Shown here in pieces: positions 16,737-26,231 of a DNA stretch of 64,000 nt. Under the pieces are notes generated by a model. It saw nothing but the letters and a program-made list of their open reading frames with translations, had not been told where the DNA came from and ran no database searches. This stretch comes from Pseudomonas marvdashtae. GTDB taxonomy: Bacteria; Pseudomonadota; Gammaproteobacteria; Pseudomonadales; Pseudomonadaceae. Position 1 is the stretch's first letter. Each line of letters opens with the position of its first letter. Made by a program: the position numbers and the translations under genes. The stretch is from positions 2,572,001-2,636,000 of the forward strand of contig NZ_JABWQX020000001.1 in the NCBI RefSeq assembly GCF_014268655.2. Direction: 5' to 3'.

Positions 16737-18038
16737 ATGCGAGCGCAAGTGCAACAAGGGCTGGTGCTGGGGATGAGTACCCTGGCCTTCACCGTGTGCT
16801 TCATGGTCTGGATGATGTTTGCCGTGCTCGGCGTTCCGATCAAGGAACTGCTGGCCCTCAACGAAACCCAGTTCGGACTGTTGGCCGCCACGCCGGTGCT
16901 CACCGGTTCGCTGGTGCGCCTGCCCTTGGGTTTGCTCACCGATCGCTTCGGCGGGCGCATCGTGTTTTTCCTGCTGATGCTGTCCTGCGTGTTGCCGCTC
17001 TACCTGATCACCCTCGCCACGGCCTATTGGCAGTTCCTGGTGCTGGGCCTGTTCGTCGGCCTGGCCGGCGGGTCGTTCTCGGTGGGCATTGCCTACGTCG
17101 CCAAGTGGTTCGACAAGCAGAACCAGGGTTTCGCCATGGGCGTGTTCGGCGCCGGCAACGCTGGTGCCGCCGTGACCAAGTTCCTCGCCCCCGCGCTGAT
17201 CGCGCTCGGCACTTGGCACCTGGTGCCGAAGGTGTTCAGCGCCATCCTGTTCATCACTGCGCTGCTGTTCTGGTTTCTCACCAGCGAGAAAAAGGAACAC
17301 AGCGGTACTGGCGGCGCCACGTTGCGTGAGCAACTGAAATCCCTGAAAGACCCGGCCGTGTGGCGCTACTGCCAGTACTACTCGATCGTCTTCGGTGGCT
17401 ACGTCGCCTTGGCCCTGTGGATGACCAAATACTACGTGCAGGAATACGGCTTCAGCCTGCAAAGCGCGGCGCTGCTGGCGGCGTGTTTCTCCCTGCCCGG
17501 CGGCGTGTTGCGGGCCGTCGGTGGCTGGATGTCTGACCGTTGGGGCGCCCAGAGCGTGACTTGGTGGGTGTTGTGGGTGAGCTGGATCTGCCTGTTCCTG
17601 CTGTCCTATCCCCAGACCCAACTGCAGGTGCAAACCGTCAACGGCATCGTCGATTTTCACATCGGTCTCAACGCCACGCTGTTCACCGTGCTGCTGTTCG
17701 TGATGGGCATCGCCTTCGCGTTCGGCAAGGCCTCGGTCTTCAAATACATCGCCAATGACTACCCGCAGAACATGGGCGCGGTGTCCGGCATCGTCGGCCT
17801 GGCCGGCGGCCTGGGTGGTTTCGTGCTGCCGATCATGTTCGGCGCTCTGGTGGACCTCACCGGCGTGCGCTCGTCCTGCTTCATGTTGCTCTACGGCGTG
17901 GTCTGGGTCTCGTTGATCTGGATGTACCTCAGCGAAGTGCGCAAGCGCCCGCTGCTGGGTAAACAACCGCCGGCCGGCCAATCCCCGTTTTCCAGCATTG
18001 CCCAAGGAGAAGAACATGTCCGTTCTGCAAACGCCTGA
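16737..18038 (+). CDS. narK1: NarK1, nitrate/nitrite transporter (MFS)
   Basis: 433 residues, about 12 membrane segments. The two nitrate-signature regions are present: the glycine-rich GLFVGLAGGSFSVGIAYVAKWF and FGAGNAGAAVTKFLAPAL in the first half, and NMGAVSGIVGLAGGLGGFVLPIMFG in the second. NarK1-type proteins are thought to be nitrate/proton symporters, distinct from the NarK2 antiporter type. Start chosen at ATG 16737 with GGAG nine bases upstream; a GTG sits immediately before it. First gene of the narK1K2GHJI operon; it overlaps narK2 by 23 bases. Confidence 0.93.
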   Translation: MRAQVQQGLVLGMSTLAFTVCFMVWMMFAVLGVPIKELLALNETQFGLLAATPVLTGSLVRLPLGLLTDRFGGRIVFFLLMLSCVLPLYLITLATAYWQFLVLGLFVGLAGGSFSVGIAYVAKWFDKQNQGFAMGVFGAGNAGAAVTKFLAPALIALGTWHLVPKVFSAILFITALLFWFLTSEKKEHSGTGGATLREQLKSLKDPAVWRYCQYYSIVFGGYVALALWMTKYYVQEYGFSLQSAALLAACFSLPGGVLRAVGGWMSDRWGAQSVTWWVLWVSWICLFLLSYPQTQLQVQTVNGIVDFHIGLNATLFTVLLFVMGIAFAFGKASVFKYIANDYPQNMGAVSGIVGLAGGLGGFVLPIMFGALVDLTGVRSSCFMLLYGVVWVSLIWMYLSEVRKRPLLGKQPPAGQSPFSSIAQGEEHVRSANA

Positions 18039-19413
18039 AAAGGGCCCGGTCATTCATGACTGGCGCCCGGAAGACCCTGCATTCTGGGGGCGCAGCGGCA
18101 AACTGACGGCCCGGCGCAACCTGTGGATTTCGATCCCGGCGCTGCTGTTGGCCTTCGCCGTGTGGATGGTCTGGAGCACGGTGATCGTGCGCCTGAACGC
18201 CATCGGCTTCAGTTTCACCACCGACCAACTGTTCTGGCTCGCGGCGTTGCCGGGGTTGTCCGGCGCCACCTTGCGCATCTTCTATTCGTTCATGGTGCCG
18301 ATCTTCGGCGGCCGTCGCTGGACCGCGCTGAGCACCGCGTCGTTGCTGATACCGGCGTTGTGGATGGGCTTCGCCGTGCAGGATTCGAGCACGCCCTACA
18401 GCGTGTTCGTACTGATCGCATTGCTCTGCGGTTTCGGTGGCGGCAACTTCGCCTCAAGCATGTCCAACATCAGTTTTTTCTATCCCAAGTCCCAGCAAGG
18501 CACCGCCCTGGGCCTGAACGCCGGGCTGGGTAACCTGGGCGTATCGGTGATGCAATTCAGCGTGCCGCTGGTGATTTCCTTCGGTGTGTTCGGCTTCATG
18601 GGCGGCCAACCCCAAGTGTTGGCCGATGGCAGCTCGCTGTGGTTGCAGAACGCCGGTTTCATCTGGGTGCCATTCATCCTCGCCGTGACCCTGATTGCCT
18701 GGTTCGGCATGAACGATCTGTCCAGCGCCCGGGCTTCGTTCAGCGAACAGGCGGTGATCTTCAAACGCAAGCACAACTGGCTGATGTGCTGGTTGTACCT
18801 GGCGACCTTCGGTTCATTCATCGGTTTCTCCGCCGCGTTCCCGCTGCTGATCAAGACCTCGTTCCCGGAAGTCATTGCCCTGAAATTCGCCTTCCTTGGC
18901 CCGCTGGTGGGCGCGCTGGTACGGCCGCTGGGCGGCTGGCTGGCGGACAAGCTTGGCGGCGCGAAAGTCACCCTGTGGAACTTCGTGCTGATGATCGTGA
19001 TGGTGTTCGGCGTGTTGCACTTTCTACCCAAAGGCGGCGAGGGCGGCAGCTTCTACGGCTTCCTGGGCATGTTCATGTTGCTGTTCATCACCACTGGCGT
19101 GGGCAACGGTTCGACCTTCCGCATGATTCCGGTGATCTTCCGCACCCTGCACGAAAAATCCGCCCTGGGCAAAAAGCCCGAGGTGCGTGAGCAAGCACTC
19201 AAGAACGCCGGCAAGGAATCGGCCGCCGTGCTGGGTTTCAGCTCGGCCATGGGCGCCTTCGGAGCCTTCTTCATTCCCAAATCCTTCGGCACTTCGATGG
19301 CCCTGACCGGCGGCCCGGAGATGGCCTTCTACATGTTCGTCGGCTTCTACCTGAGCTGCATCGTGGTGACCTGGTGGTGGTACGCCCGCAAAGGCGCGGC
19401 GACACCCTGCTAA
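18016..19413 (+). CDS. narK2: NarK2, nitrate/nitrite antiporter (MFS)
   Basis: 465 residues, 12 predicted membrane segments. Signature stretches: LPGLSGATLRIFYSFMVPIFGGRRWTALS, CGFGGGNFASSMSNISFFYPKSQQGTALGLNAGLGNLG and, late in the chain, KNAGKESAAVLGFSSAMGAFGAFFIPK. Length and sequence style match the NarK2 nitrate/nitrite exchange group. AAGGAGA precedes the ATG. The start lies inside the end of narK1, so expression is coupled. It supplies nitrate to the cytoplasmic NarG site and removes nitrite. Confidence 0.93.
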   Translation: MSVLQTPEKGPVIHDWRPEDPAFWGRSGKLTARRNLWISIPALLLAFAVWMVWSTVIVRLNAIGFSFTTDQLFWLAALPGLSGATLRIFYSFMVPIFGGRRWTALSTASLLIPALWMGFAVQDSSTPYSVFVLIALLCGFGGGNFASSMSNISFFYPKSQQGTALGLNAGLGNLGVSVMQFSVPLVISFGVFGFMGGQPQVLADGSSLWLQNAGFIWVPFILAVTLIAWFGMNDLSSARASFSEQAVIFKRKHNWLMCWLYLATFGSFIGFSAAFPLLIKTSFPEVIALKFAFLGPLVGALVRPLGGWLADKLGGAKVTLWNFVLMIVMVFGVLHFLPKGGEGGSFYGFLGMFMLLFITTGVGNGSTFRMIPVIFRTLHEKSALGKKPEVREQALKNAGKESAAVLGFSSAMGAFGAFFIPKSFGTSMALTGGPEMAFYMFVGFYLSCIVVTWWWYARKGAATPC

Positions 19414-19476
19414 GACGAATTCAACTATTGCGTGGGCGGGGCGAAGACCCCGGAGCAAGCCTGAGAGGAAGACACT

Positions 19477-22400
19477 GTGAGTCATTTACTGGATCAACTG
19501 CGGTTTTTCAACCGCAAGCAAGGCGAGTTTTCAGACGGCCACGGCGAGACCCGCAAGGAGTCCCGCGACTGGGAGAACGTCTACCGTTCGCGCTGGCAGT
19601 ACGACAAGATCGTGCGGTCCACCCATGGGGTGAACTGCACCGGTTCGTGCTCGTGGAAAATCTACGTCAAGAACGGCCTGATCACCTGGGAAACCCAGCA
19701 GACCGACTACCCGCGCACCCGCAACGACCTGCCCAACCACGAACCACGCGGCTGCCCTCGCGGCGCGAGCTACAGCTGGTACATCTACAGCGCCAACCGG
19801 CTCAAGTACCCGAAGATCCGCAAGCCGCTGCTCAAACTGTGGCGTGAAGCCCGGCGGACCCTGGCGCCTGTCGAGGCCTGGGCCAGCATCGTCGAGGACA
19901 AGGCCAAGGCCGACTCGTACAAGAGCAAGCGCGGCATGGGCGGCTTCATCCGTTCCAACTGGGAAGAAGTCAACGAGATTATCGCCGCGGCCAACGTCTA
20001 CACCATCAAGGAACACGGCCCGGACCGGGTGGTGGGCTTTTCGCCGATCCCGGCCATGTCGATGGTCAGCTACGCCGCCGGCTCGCGTTACCTGTCGCTG
20101 ATCGGTGGCGTGTGCCTGAGCTTCTACGACTGGTACTGCGACTTGCCGCCAGCTTCGCCGATGGTCTGGGGCGAGCAGACCGACGTGCCGGAATCGGCCG
20201 ACTGGTACAACTCCAACTACATCATTGCCTGGGGTTCCAACGTCCCGCAGACCCGCACCCCCGACGCGCACTTCTTCACCGAGGTGCGCTACAAGGGCAC
20301 CAAGACCGTGGCGATCACCCCGGACTACTCGGAAGTCGCCAAGCTCACCGACCTGTGGCTCAACCCCAAGCAGGGCACCGACGCCGCGCTGGCCCAGGCC
20401 TTCAACCATGTGATCTTCAAAGAATTCCACCTGGACAAGCCGAGCGCCTATTTCACCGAATACGCCAAGCGCTACACCGACCTGCCGGTGCTGGTGATGC
20501 TCAAGCCGATGCTCGGCGCGGCCCCGGGCGCGGGTTATCAGCCGGACCGTTTCCTGCGGGCCAGCGACCTCACCGATAACCTCGGCCAGGAAAACAACCC
20601 GGAATGGAAAACCATTGCCCTGGACGCCAACGGCGAGCTGGTTTCGCCCCAAGGCTCCATCGGATATCGCTGGGGTGAGAAGGGCAAGTGGAACATCCTG
20701 CCTCGTGAAGGCGGCGAGGGGCGCGAGATCGACCTCAAGCTGAGCCTGATCGGTGGCGACGTCGCCGAGGTGGCATTCCCTTACTTCGCCGGCGAAGCCC
20801 AGGAATACTTCCAGCATGTGGCCGGTGACGCGGTGCAGTTCCGCCGCGTGCCGGTGCACAGTGTGGTGCTGGCCGATGGCAGCGTGGCGAAAGTCGCCAC
20901 CGTGTTCGACCTGTCGGCGGCCAACCTGGCGATCGACCGTGGCCTGGGCGGCGCCAACGTTGCCAAGGACTATGACGACGCCTCGGTGCCCGGCACTCCG
21001 GCCTGGCAGGAGCAGATTACCGGTGTGAGCCGCGAGAAGGCGATCCAGATCGCCCGCGAATTCGCCGACAACGCCGACAAGACCCGTGGACGCTCGATGA
21101 TCATCGTCGGTGCGGCGATGAACCACTGGTACCACATGGACATGAACTACCGTGGGCTGATCAACATGCTCATGCTCTGCGGTTGCGTCGGCCAGACCGG
21201 CGGCGGCTGGGCTCACTACGTTGGTCAGGAAAAACTTCGCCCGCAATGCGGCTGGCTGCCCCTGGCCTTTGGCCTGGACTGGAACCGTCCGCCACGGCAG
21301 ATGAACGGCACCAGCTTCTTCTACGGCCACAGTTCCCAATGGCGCCACGAGAAGATGAGCATGCACGACGTGCTCTCGCCACTGGCCGACAAGTCGCAGT
21401 TCCCCGAGCACGCCCTGGACTACAACATCCGCGCCGAACGGGCCGGTTGGTTGCCGAGCGCGCCGCAGCTCAACACCAACCCGCTGCACATCTGCCGCGA
21501 TGCCGCCGCCGCGGGCCTTGACCCCAAGGACTACGTGGTCAAATCGCTGCAGGACGGTTCCCTGCGCTTTGCCTGCGAGCAACCGGACAGCCCGGTGAAC
21601 TTCCCGCGCAACATGTTCATCTGGCGTTCCAACCTGCTGGGCTCCTCGGGCAAGGGCCACGAGTACATGCTCAAGTACCTGCTCGGCACCAAGAACGGCG
21701 TGATGAACGAAGACATCGGCCACAGCACCGAGTGCAAGCCCACGGAAGCCGAATGGGTCGATGAGGGTGCCATTGGCAAGCTCGACCTGGTGACCACCCT
21801 GGACTTCCGCATGTCCTCGACCTGCGTGTACTCCGACATCGTCTTGCCGACCGCCACCTGGTACGAAAAAGACGACATGAACACCTCGGACATGCACCCG
21901 TTCATTCACCCATTGTCCGCGGCCATCGATCCGGCCTGGGAATCGCGTTCGGACTGGGAAATCTACAAGGGCATCGCCAAGGCGTTTTCCGCCATGTCGG
22001 TCGGCCACCTGGGCGTCGAGAAAGATCTGGTCACGGTACCGTTGCTGCACGACAGCGTCGGCGAACTGGCCCAGCCGTTTGGCGGGACCGATTGGAAAAG
22101 TGCCGGGGTGGCACCGGTGCCGGGCAAGAACGCACCGAACCTGCACGTGGTGGAGCGCGACTACCCGAACATCTACAAGCAGTTCACCTCCCTGGGCCCG
22201 ATGCTGGAAAAACTCGGCAACGGCGGCAAGGGCATCAACTGGAACACCGACACCGAAGTGAAATTCCTCGGTGAGCTGAACCACAAGGAAGTCGAAGCGG
22301 GCATCAGCCAAGGCCGGCCAAAAATCGACAGCGCCATCGACGCCGCCGAAGTGATCCTGTCCCTGGCCCCGGAAACCAACGGCCATGTCGCGGTGAAGGC

Positions 22401-23250
22401 CTGGGCGGCGCTATCGGAATTCACCGGCATCGACCACAGCCACCTGGCGGTCTCGAAGGAGCACGAGGCGATTCGCTTCCGCGACATCCAGGCCCAGCCA
22501 CGCAAGATCATCTCCAGCCCGACCTGGTCCGGCCTGGAAGACGATCACGTGAGCTACAACGCCGGCTACACCAACGTCCATGAGTCGATCCCATGGCGCA
22601 CCATCACCGGTCGCCAGCAGTTCTACCAGGATCACCCGTGGATGCAGGCGTTCGGCGAGCAGCTGATGAGTTATCGGCCGCCGGTCAACACCCGCACCAT
22701 CGAAGGCGTGAAGGGCAAGCGCAGCAACGGCGAGACCGAGATCGTCCTGAACTGGATCACCCCGCACCAGAAATGGGGCATCCACAGCACCTACAGCGAC
22801 AACCTGCTGATGCTCACCTTGAGCCGTGGCGGGCCGATTGTCTGGCTCTCGGAAATCGACGCCAAGCGCGCCGGTATCGAAGACAACGACTGGATCGAGT
22901 GCTTCAACGTCAATGGCGCGCTGACCGCCCGTGCGGTGGTCAGCCAACGGGTCAAGGAAGGCATGGTGATGATGTACCACGCCCAGGAACGGATCGTGAA
23001 CGTGCCCGGTTCGGAAACCACCAAGACCCGTGGCGGCCACCACAACTCGGTGACCCGCGTGGTGCTCAAGCCTACCCACATGATTGGCGGCTACGCGCAA
23101 CAGGCGTATGGCTTCAACTATTACGGCACGGTCGGTTGCAACCGCGACGAATTCGTCGTGGTGCGCAAGATGTCCAAGGTCGATTGGCTCGACGGTTCCA
23201 GTGGCGATGATCTGCCGCGTCCACTGCCGACTGATATCGAGGAGAACTGA
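19477..23250 (+). CDS. narG: NarG, respiratory nitrate reductase alpha subunit
   Basis: 1257 residues starting at GTG 19477, preceded by AGAGGAAG. Bis-MGD molybdoenzyme that reduces nitrate to nitrite on the cytoplasmic side of the membrane. The FS0 cluster ligands sit at H50, C54, C58 and C93, numbered exactly as in E. coli NarG, and D222, the Mo ligand, lies in YDWYCDLPPASP. Full length with no interruption. Followed by narH after one base. A very long antisense reading frame exists here but is a GC-driven shadow. Confidence 0.98.
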   Translation: MSHLLDQLRFFNRKQGEFSDGHGETRKESRDWENVYRSRWQYDKIVRSTHGVNCTGSCSWKIYVKNGLITWETQQTDYPRTRNDLPNHEPRGCPRGASYSWYIYSANRLKYPKIRKPLLKLWREARRTLAPVEAWASIVEDKAKADSYKSKRGMGGFIRSNWEEVNEIIAAANVYTIKEHGPDRVVGFSPIPAMSMVSYAAGSRYLSLIGGVCLSFYDWYCDLPPASPMVWGEQTDVPESADWYNSNYIIAWGSNVPQTRTPDAHFFTEVRYKGTKTVAITPDYSEVAKLTDLWLNPKQGTDAALAQAFNHVIFKEFHLDKPSAYFTEYAKRYTDLPVLVMLKPMLGAAPGAGYQPDRFLRASDLTDNLGQENNPEWKTIALDANGELVSPQGSIGYRWGEKGKWNILPREGGEGREIDLKLSLIGGDVAEVAFPYFAGEAQEYFQHVAGDAVQFRRVPVHSVVLADGSVAKVATVFDLSAANLAIDRGLGGANVAKDYDDASVPGTPAWQEQITGVSREKAIQIAREFADNADKTRGRSMIIVGAAMNHWYHMDMNYRGLINMLMLCGCVGQTGGGWAHYVGQEKLRPQCGWLPLAFGLDWNRPPRQMNGTSFFYGHSSQWRHEKMSMHDVLSPLADKSQFPEHALDYNIRAERAGWLPSAPQLNTNPLHICRDAAAAGLDPKDYVVKSLQDGSLRFACEQPDSPVNFPRNMFIWRSNLLGSSGKGHEYMLKYLLGTKNGVMNEDIGHSTECKPTEAEWVDEGAIGKLDLVTTLDFRMSSTCVYSDIVLPTATWYEKDDMNTSDMHPFIHPLSAAIDPAWESRSDWEIYKGIAKAFSAMSVGHLGVEKDLVTVPLLHDSVGELAQPFGGTDWKSAGVAPVPGKNAPNLHVVERDYPNIYKQFTSLGPMLEKLGNGGKGINWNTDTEVKFLGELNHKEVEAGISQGRPKIDSAIDAAEVILSLAPETNGHVAVKAWAALSEFTGIDHSHLAVSKEHEAIRFRDIQAQPRKIISSPTWSGLEDDHVSYNAGYTNVHESIPWRTITGRQQFYQDHPWMQAFGEQLMSYRPPVNTRTIEGVKGKRSNGETEIVLNWITPHQKWGIHSTYSDNLLMLTLSRGGPIVWLSEIDAKRAGIEDNDWIECFNVNGALTARAVVSQRVKEGMVMMYHAQERIVNVPGSETTKTRGGHHNSVTRVVLKPTHMIGGYAQQAYGFNYYGTVGCNRDEFVVVRKMSKVDWLDGSSGDDLPRPLPTDIEEN

Positions 23251-23251
23251 G

Positions 23252-24790
23252 ATGAAGATCCGCTCACAAATCGGCATGGTCCTGAACCTGGACAAATGCA
23301 TCGGCTGCCACACCTGCTCGATTACCTGCAAGAACGTCTGGACCAGCCGTGAGGGCATGGAATACGCCTGGTTCAACAACGTCGAATCCAAGCCGGGCAT
23401 CGGCTATCCCAAGGAGTGGGAAAACCAAGACAAGTGGAAGGGCGGCTGGGTCCGCAACGCCGACGGTTCGATCAACCCGCGCATCGGCGGCAAGTTCCGC
23501 GTGCTGGCGAACATCTTCGCCAACCCGGACCTGCCGAGCCTGGACGATTACTACGAACCGTTCGACTTCGACTACCAGCACCTGCACACCGCGCCGCTGG
23601 GCGAGCACCAGCCCACCGCGCGACCTCGTTCGCTGGTGTCCGGCAAGCGCATGGAGAAGATCGAGTGGGGCCCGAACTGGGAGGAAATCCTCGGCACCGA
23701 GTTCGCCAAGCGCCGCAAGGACAAGAACTTCGACAAGATCCAGGCAGACATCTACGGCGAGTACGAAAACACTTTCATGATGTACCTGCCGCGCCTGTGC
23801 GAGCACTGCCTGAACCCGACGTGCGCGGCATCGTGCCCGAGCGGGGCGATCTACAAGCGCGAGGAGGACGGCATTGTCCTGATCGACCAGGAAAAATGCC
23901 GCGGCTGGCGCATGTGCATCAGCGGCTGCCCGTACAAGAAGATCTACTTCAACTGGAAGAGCGGCAAGTCGGAAAAATGCATCTTCTGCTACCCGCGCAT
24001 CGAAGCCGGCATGCCGACCGTGTGTGCCGAAACCTGCGTCGGACGGATTCGTTACCTCGGTGTGCTGCTGTATGACGCCGACCGCATCAGCGAAGTGGCA
24101 AGCACCGCCAACGAGCAGGACCTGTACGAGAAGCAACTGGAGATCTTCCTCGACCCGAACGACCCGGCGGTGATTCGCCAGGCGCTGGCCGATGGCGTGC
24201 CGCAGTCGGTGATCGATTCGGCCCAACGTTCGCCGGTCTACAAAATGGCCGTGGACTGGAAACTCGCACTGCCGCTGCACCCGGAATACCGCACCTTGCC
24301 GATGGTCTGGTACGTGCCGCCACTGTCACCGATCCAGAACGCTGCCACGGCCGGCACCGTGGGCATGAACGGAGTGATCCCGGACGTGGACAGCCTGCGC
24401 ATCCCGCTGCGCTACCTGGCGAACATGCTCACCGCCGGCGATGAAAAACCGGTCAAGCTTGCGCTGAAACGCCTGCTGGCGATGCGCGCCTACAAGCGTT
24501 CCGAGCAAGTCGACGGCGTGCAGGACCTGCAAGTGCTGGCCGACGTCGGCTTGAGCGTGAACCAGGTGGAAGAGATGTACCGCTACCTGGCCATCGCCAA
24601 CTACGAAGACCGCTTCGTGGTGCCGAGCGCCCACCGTGAAGACGCCATGAGCGATGCGTTCGCCGAACGCTCCGGTTGTGGTTTCAGCTTCGGCAGCGGC
24701 TGCAGCGGCAGCTCCGACACCAACATGTTCGGCGGCAAGAAGGCCAACCGCCGCGACGTGATCAAAACCGTGCAGTTGTGGGAGGAATGA
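23252..24790 (+). CDS. narH: NarH, nitrate reductase beta subunit (Fe-S)
   Basis: 512 residues. The first cluster ligands C16, C19, C22 and C26 (CIGCHTCSITC) are in place. Further groups are CEHCLNPTCAASCP, CRGWRMCISGCP (tryptophan where the fourth cysteine would be, giving the 3Fe-4S centre) and CIFCYP...CAETC. It carries electrons from NarI haem to NarG. The tail is Gly/Cys/Ser-rich (SGCGFSFGSGCSGSS). Its stop overlaps a possible earlier narJ ATG at 24787. Confidence 0.98.
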   Translation: MKIRSQIGMVLNLDKCIGCHTCSITCKNVWTSREGMEYAWFNNVESKPGIGYPKEWENQDKWKGGWVRNADGSINPRIGGKFRVLANIFANPDLPSLDDYYEPFDFDYQHLHTAPLGEHQPTARPRSLVSGKRMEKIEWGPNWEEILGTEFAKRRKDKNFDKIQADIYGEYENTFMMYLPRLCEHCLNPTCAASCPSGAIYKREEDGIVLIDQEKCRGWRMCISGCPYKKIYFNWKSGKSEKCIFCYPRIEAGMPTVCAETCVGRIRYLGVLLYDADRISEVASTANEQDLYEKQLEIFLDPNDPAVIRQALADGVPQSVIDSAQRSPVYKMAVDWKLALPLHPEYRTLPMVWYVPPLSPIQNAATAGTVGMNGVIPDVDSLRIPLRYLANMLTAGDEKPVKLALKRLLAMRAYKRSEQVDGVQDLQVLADVGLSVNQVEEMYRYLAIANYEDRFVVPSAHREDAMSDAFAERSGCGFSFGSGCSGSSDTNMFGGKKANRRDVIKTVQLWEE

Positions 24791-24792
24791 AC

Positions 24793-25548
24793 ATGCGCAT
24801 TCTCAAGGTGATTTCGTTGCTCCTCGACTACCCGACCGAGACCCTGGTGGCCGGTCGCGACGAGCTGGAACAGGCGATAGCGCAGGCGCGGGAAATCAGT
24901 CCCGCCCAACGCGCCGGGTTGTTCGAGCTGCTGGAGCTGGTTTGCGGCCAGGACCTGATGGACGGCCAGGAACACTACGGCGCGCTGTTCGGCCGCGGCC
25001 GGTCGCTGTCGCTGCTGTTGTTCGAACATGTCCATGGCGAGTCCCGCGACCGGGGCCAGGCCATGGTCGACATGATGGCCCAGTACGAAGAGGCCGGTTT
25101 CGCCATCGGCGTCAAGGAGCTGCCCGACTACATCCCGCTGTACCTGGAGTTCTTGTCCACCCGCGAAGACCTCGAGGCCCGCGAGGGCCTGGCCGATGTC
25201 GCGCACCTGCTGGCCTTGCTCGCGGCGCGCCTGGACGAGCGTGAAAGCGCCTACGCCAGTTGCTTCCGGGCCTTGCTGCAAATCGCCGGGGCCGAGCCCC
25301 AGGTGGCGGTAGCCGAGCTGCGTGAGCAAGTGAAGGCCGAACCACGGGATGACTCCCTCGAAGCCCTGGACAAGATCTGGGAAGAAGAGGCGGTGGATTT
25401 CATGCAGGCCGAACAGCAGGACCGTTGCAGTTCACTGCCGAGCGCACCGGGCAAGGGCCGAGAGGAAAGTGCGGTGCCGCTGCACTGGGTGGATTTTCAG
25501 CATGAAGGGCGGGCCGCAGCGCCGGCCGGGGAGGTGGGCAATGTCTAA
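24793..25548 (+). CDS. narJ: NarJ, nitrate reductase assembly chaperone
   Basis: 251 residues. NarJ/TorD-type helical chaperone with the conserved LSLLLFEHVHGESRDRGQAMVDM and LPDYIPLYLEFLS motifs. It binds the NarG N-terminus and coordinates Fe-S and molybdenum cofactor insertion before NarGH joins NarI. Start 24793 is preferred because GGAGGA lies seven bases before it; the ATG at 24787 would touch that sequence. The 3' end overlaps narI by eight bases. Confidence 0.95.
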   Translation: MRILKVISLLLDYPTETLVAGRDELEQAIAQAREISPAQRAGLFELLELVCGQDLMDGQEHYGALFGRGRSLSLLLFEHVHGESRDRGQAMVDMMAQYEEAGFAIGVKELPDYIPLYLEFLSTREDLEAREGLADVAHLLALLAARLDERESAYASCFRALLQIAGAEPQVAVAELREQVKAEPRDDSLEALDKIWEEEAVDFMQAEQQDRCSSLPSAPGKGREESAVPLHWVDFQHEGRAAAPAGEVGNV

Positions 25549-26221
25549 ATGGGATCTGTTGTTGTTCGGGGTCTACCCCTACGTCGCCCTGGCGATCTGT
25601 TTGATTGGCAGTTGGGCGCGGTTCGATCTGGCCCAGTACACCTGGAAGGCCGGTTCCAGCCAGATGCTGAGCAATCGCGGCATGCGCCTGGCCAGCAACC
25701 TGTTTCACATCGGTGTGCTGTTCGTGCTGGCCGGGCACTTCGTCGGGCTGTTGACGCCTTCGGCGGTGTATCACCACTTCCTGAGCACCGAGAACAAGCA
25801 ATTGCTGGCGATGGTTTCCGGTGGTTTCTTCGGCGTGCTCGGCCTGGTCGGTTTGCTGATGCTGCTCAACCGGCGCCTGACCGACCCACGAGTGCGTGCC
25901 ACCTCCAATGCGTCGGACATCCTGGTGCTGGTGGTGTTGCTGGTGCAACTGGTGCTGGGGCTGATGACCATCGTCGCCTCGACCGCCCACATGGACGGTT
26001 CGGTGATGGTGATGCTGGCCGACTGGGCGCAGAACACCGTGATGTTGAAACCGGTGGAAGCTGCCACGGCGATGGCACCGGTGGGCCTGGTCTACAAGCT
26101 TCATGTGCTGCTGGGCCTGACCCTGTTCGTGTTGTTCCCCTTCACCCGTCTCGTCCACATCGTCAGTGCGCCGGTCTGGTACCTGGGACGTCGTTATCAA
26201 ATCGTTCGGCAGAAGTTCTGA
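25541..26221 (+). CDS. narI: NarI, nitrate reductase cytochrome b subunit
   Basis: 226 residues with five membrane segments. The four haem-ligand histidines are H56, H66, H188 and H206, at or one residue from their E. coli positions. It oxidises quinol at the periplasmic side and anchors NarGH. The start ATG lies within the last codons of narJ. Last structural subunit gene; followed closely by the PpiC-type gene. Confidence 0.97.
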   Translation: MSKWDLLLFGVYPYVALAICLIGSWARFDLAQYTWKAGSSQMLSNRGMRLASNLFHIGVLFVLAGHFVGLLTPSAVYHHFLSTENKQLLAMVSGGFFGVLGLVGLLMLLNRRLTDPRVRATSNASDILVLVVLLVQLVLGLMTIVASTAHMDGSVMVMLADWAQNTVMLKPVEAATAMAPVGLVYKLHVLLGLTLFVLFPFTRLVHIVSAPVWYLGRRYQIVRQKF

Positions 26222-26231
26222 GGAGAAGATC

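Noticed and set aside
19531..22386. A 951-codon open frame antisense to narG
   Set aside because: narG is intact with all cofactor ligands; long antisense frames are expected in GC-rich, codon-biased genes. The antisense product has no recognisable domain.
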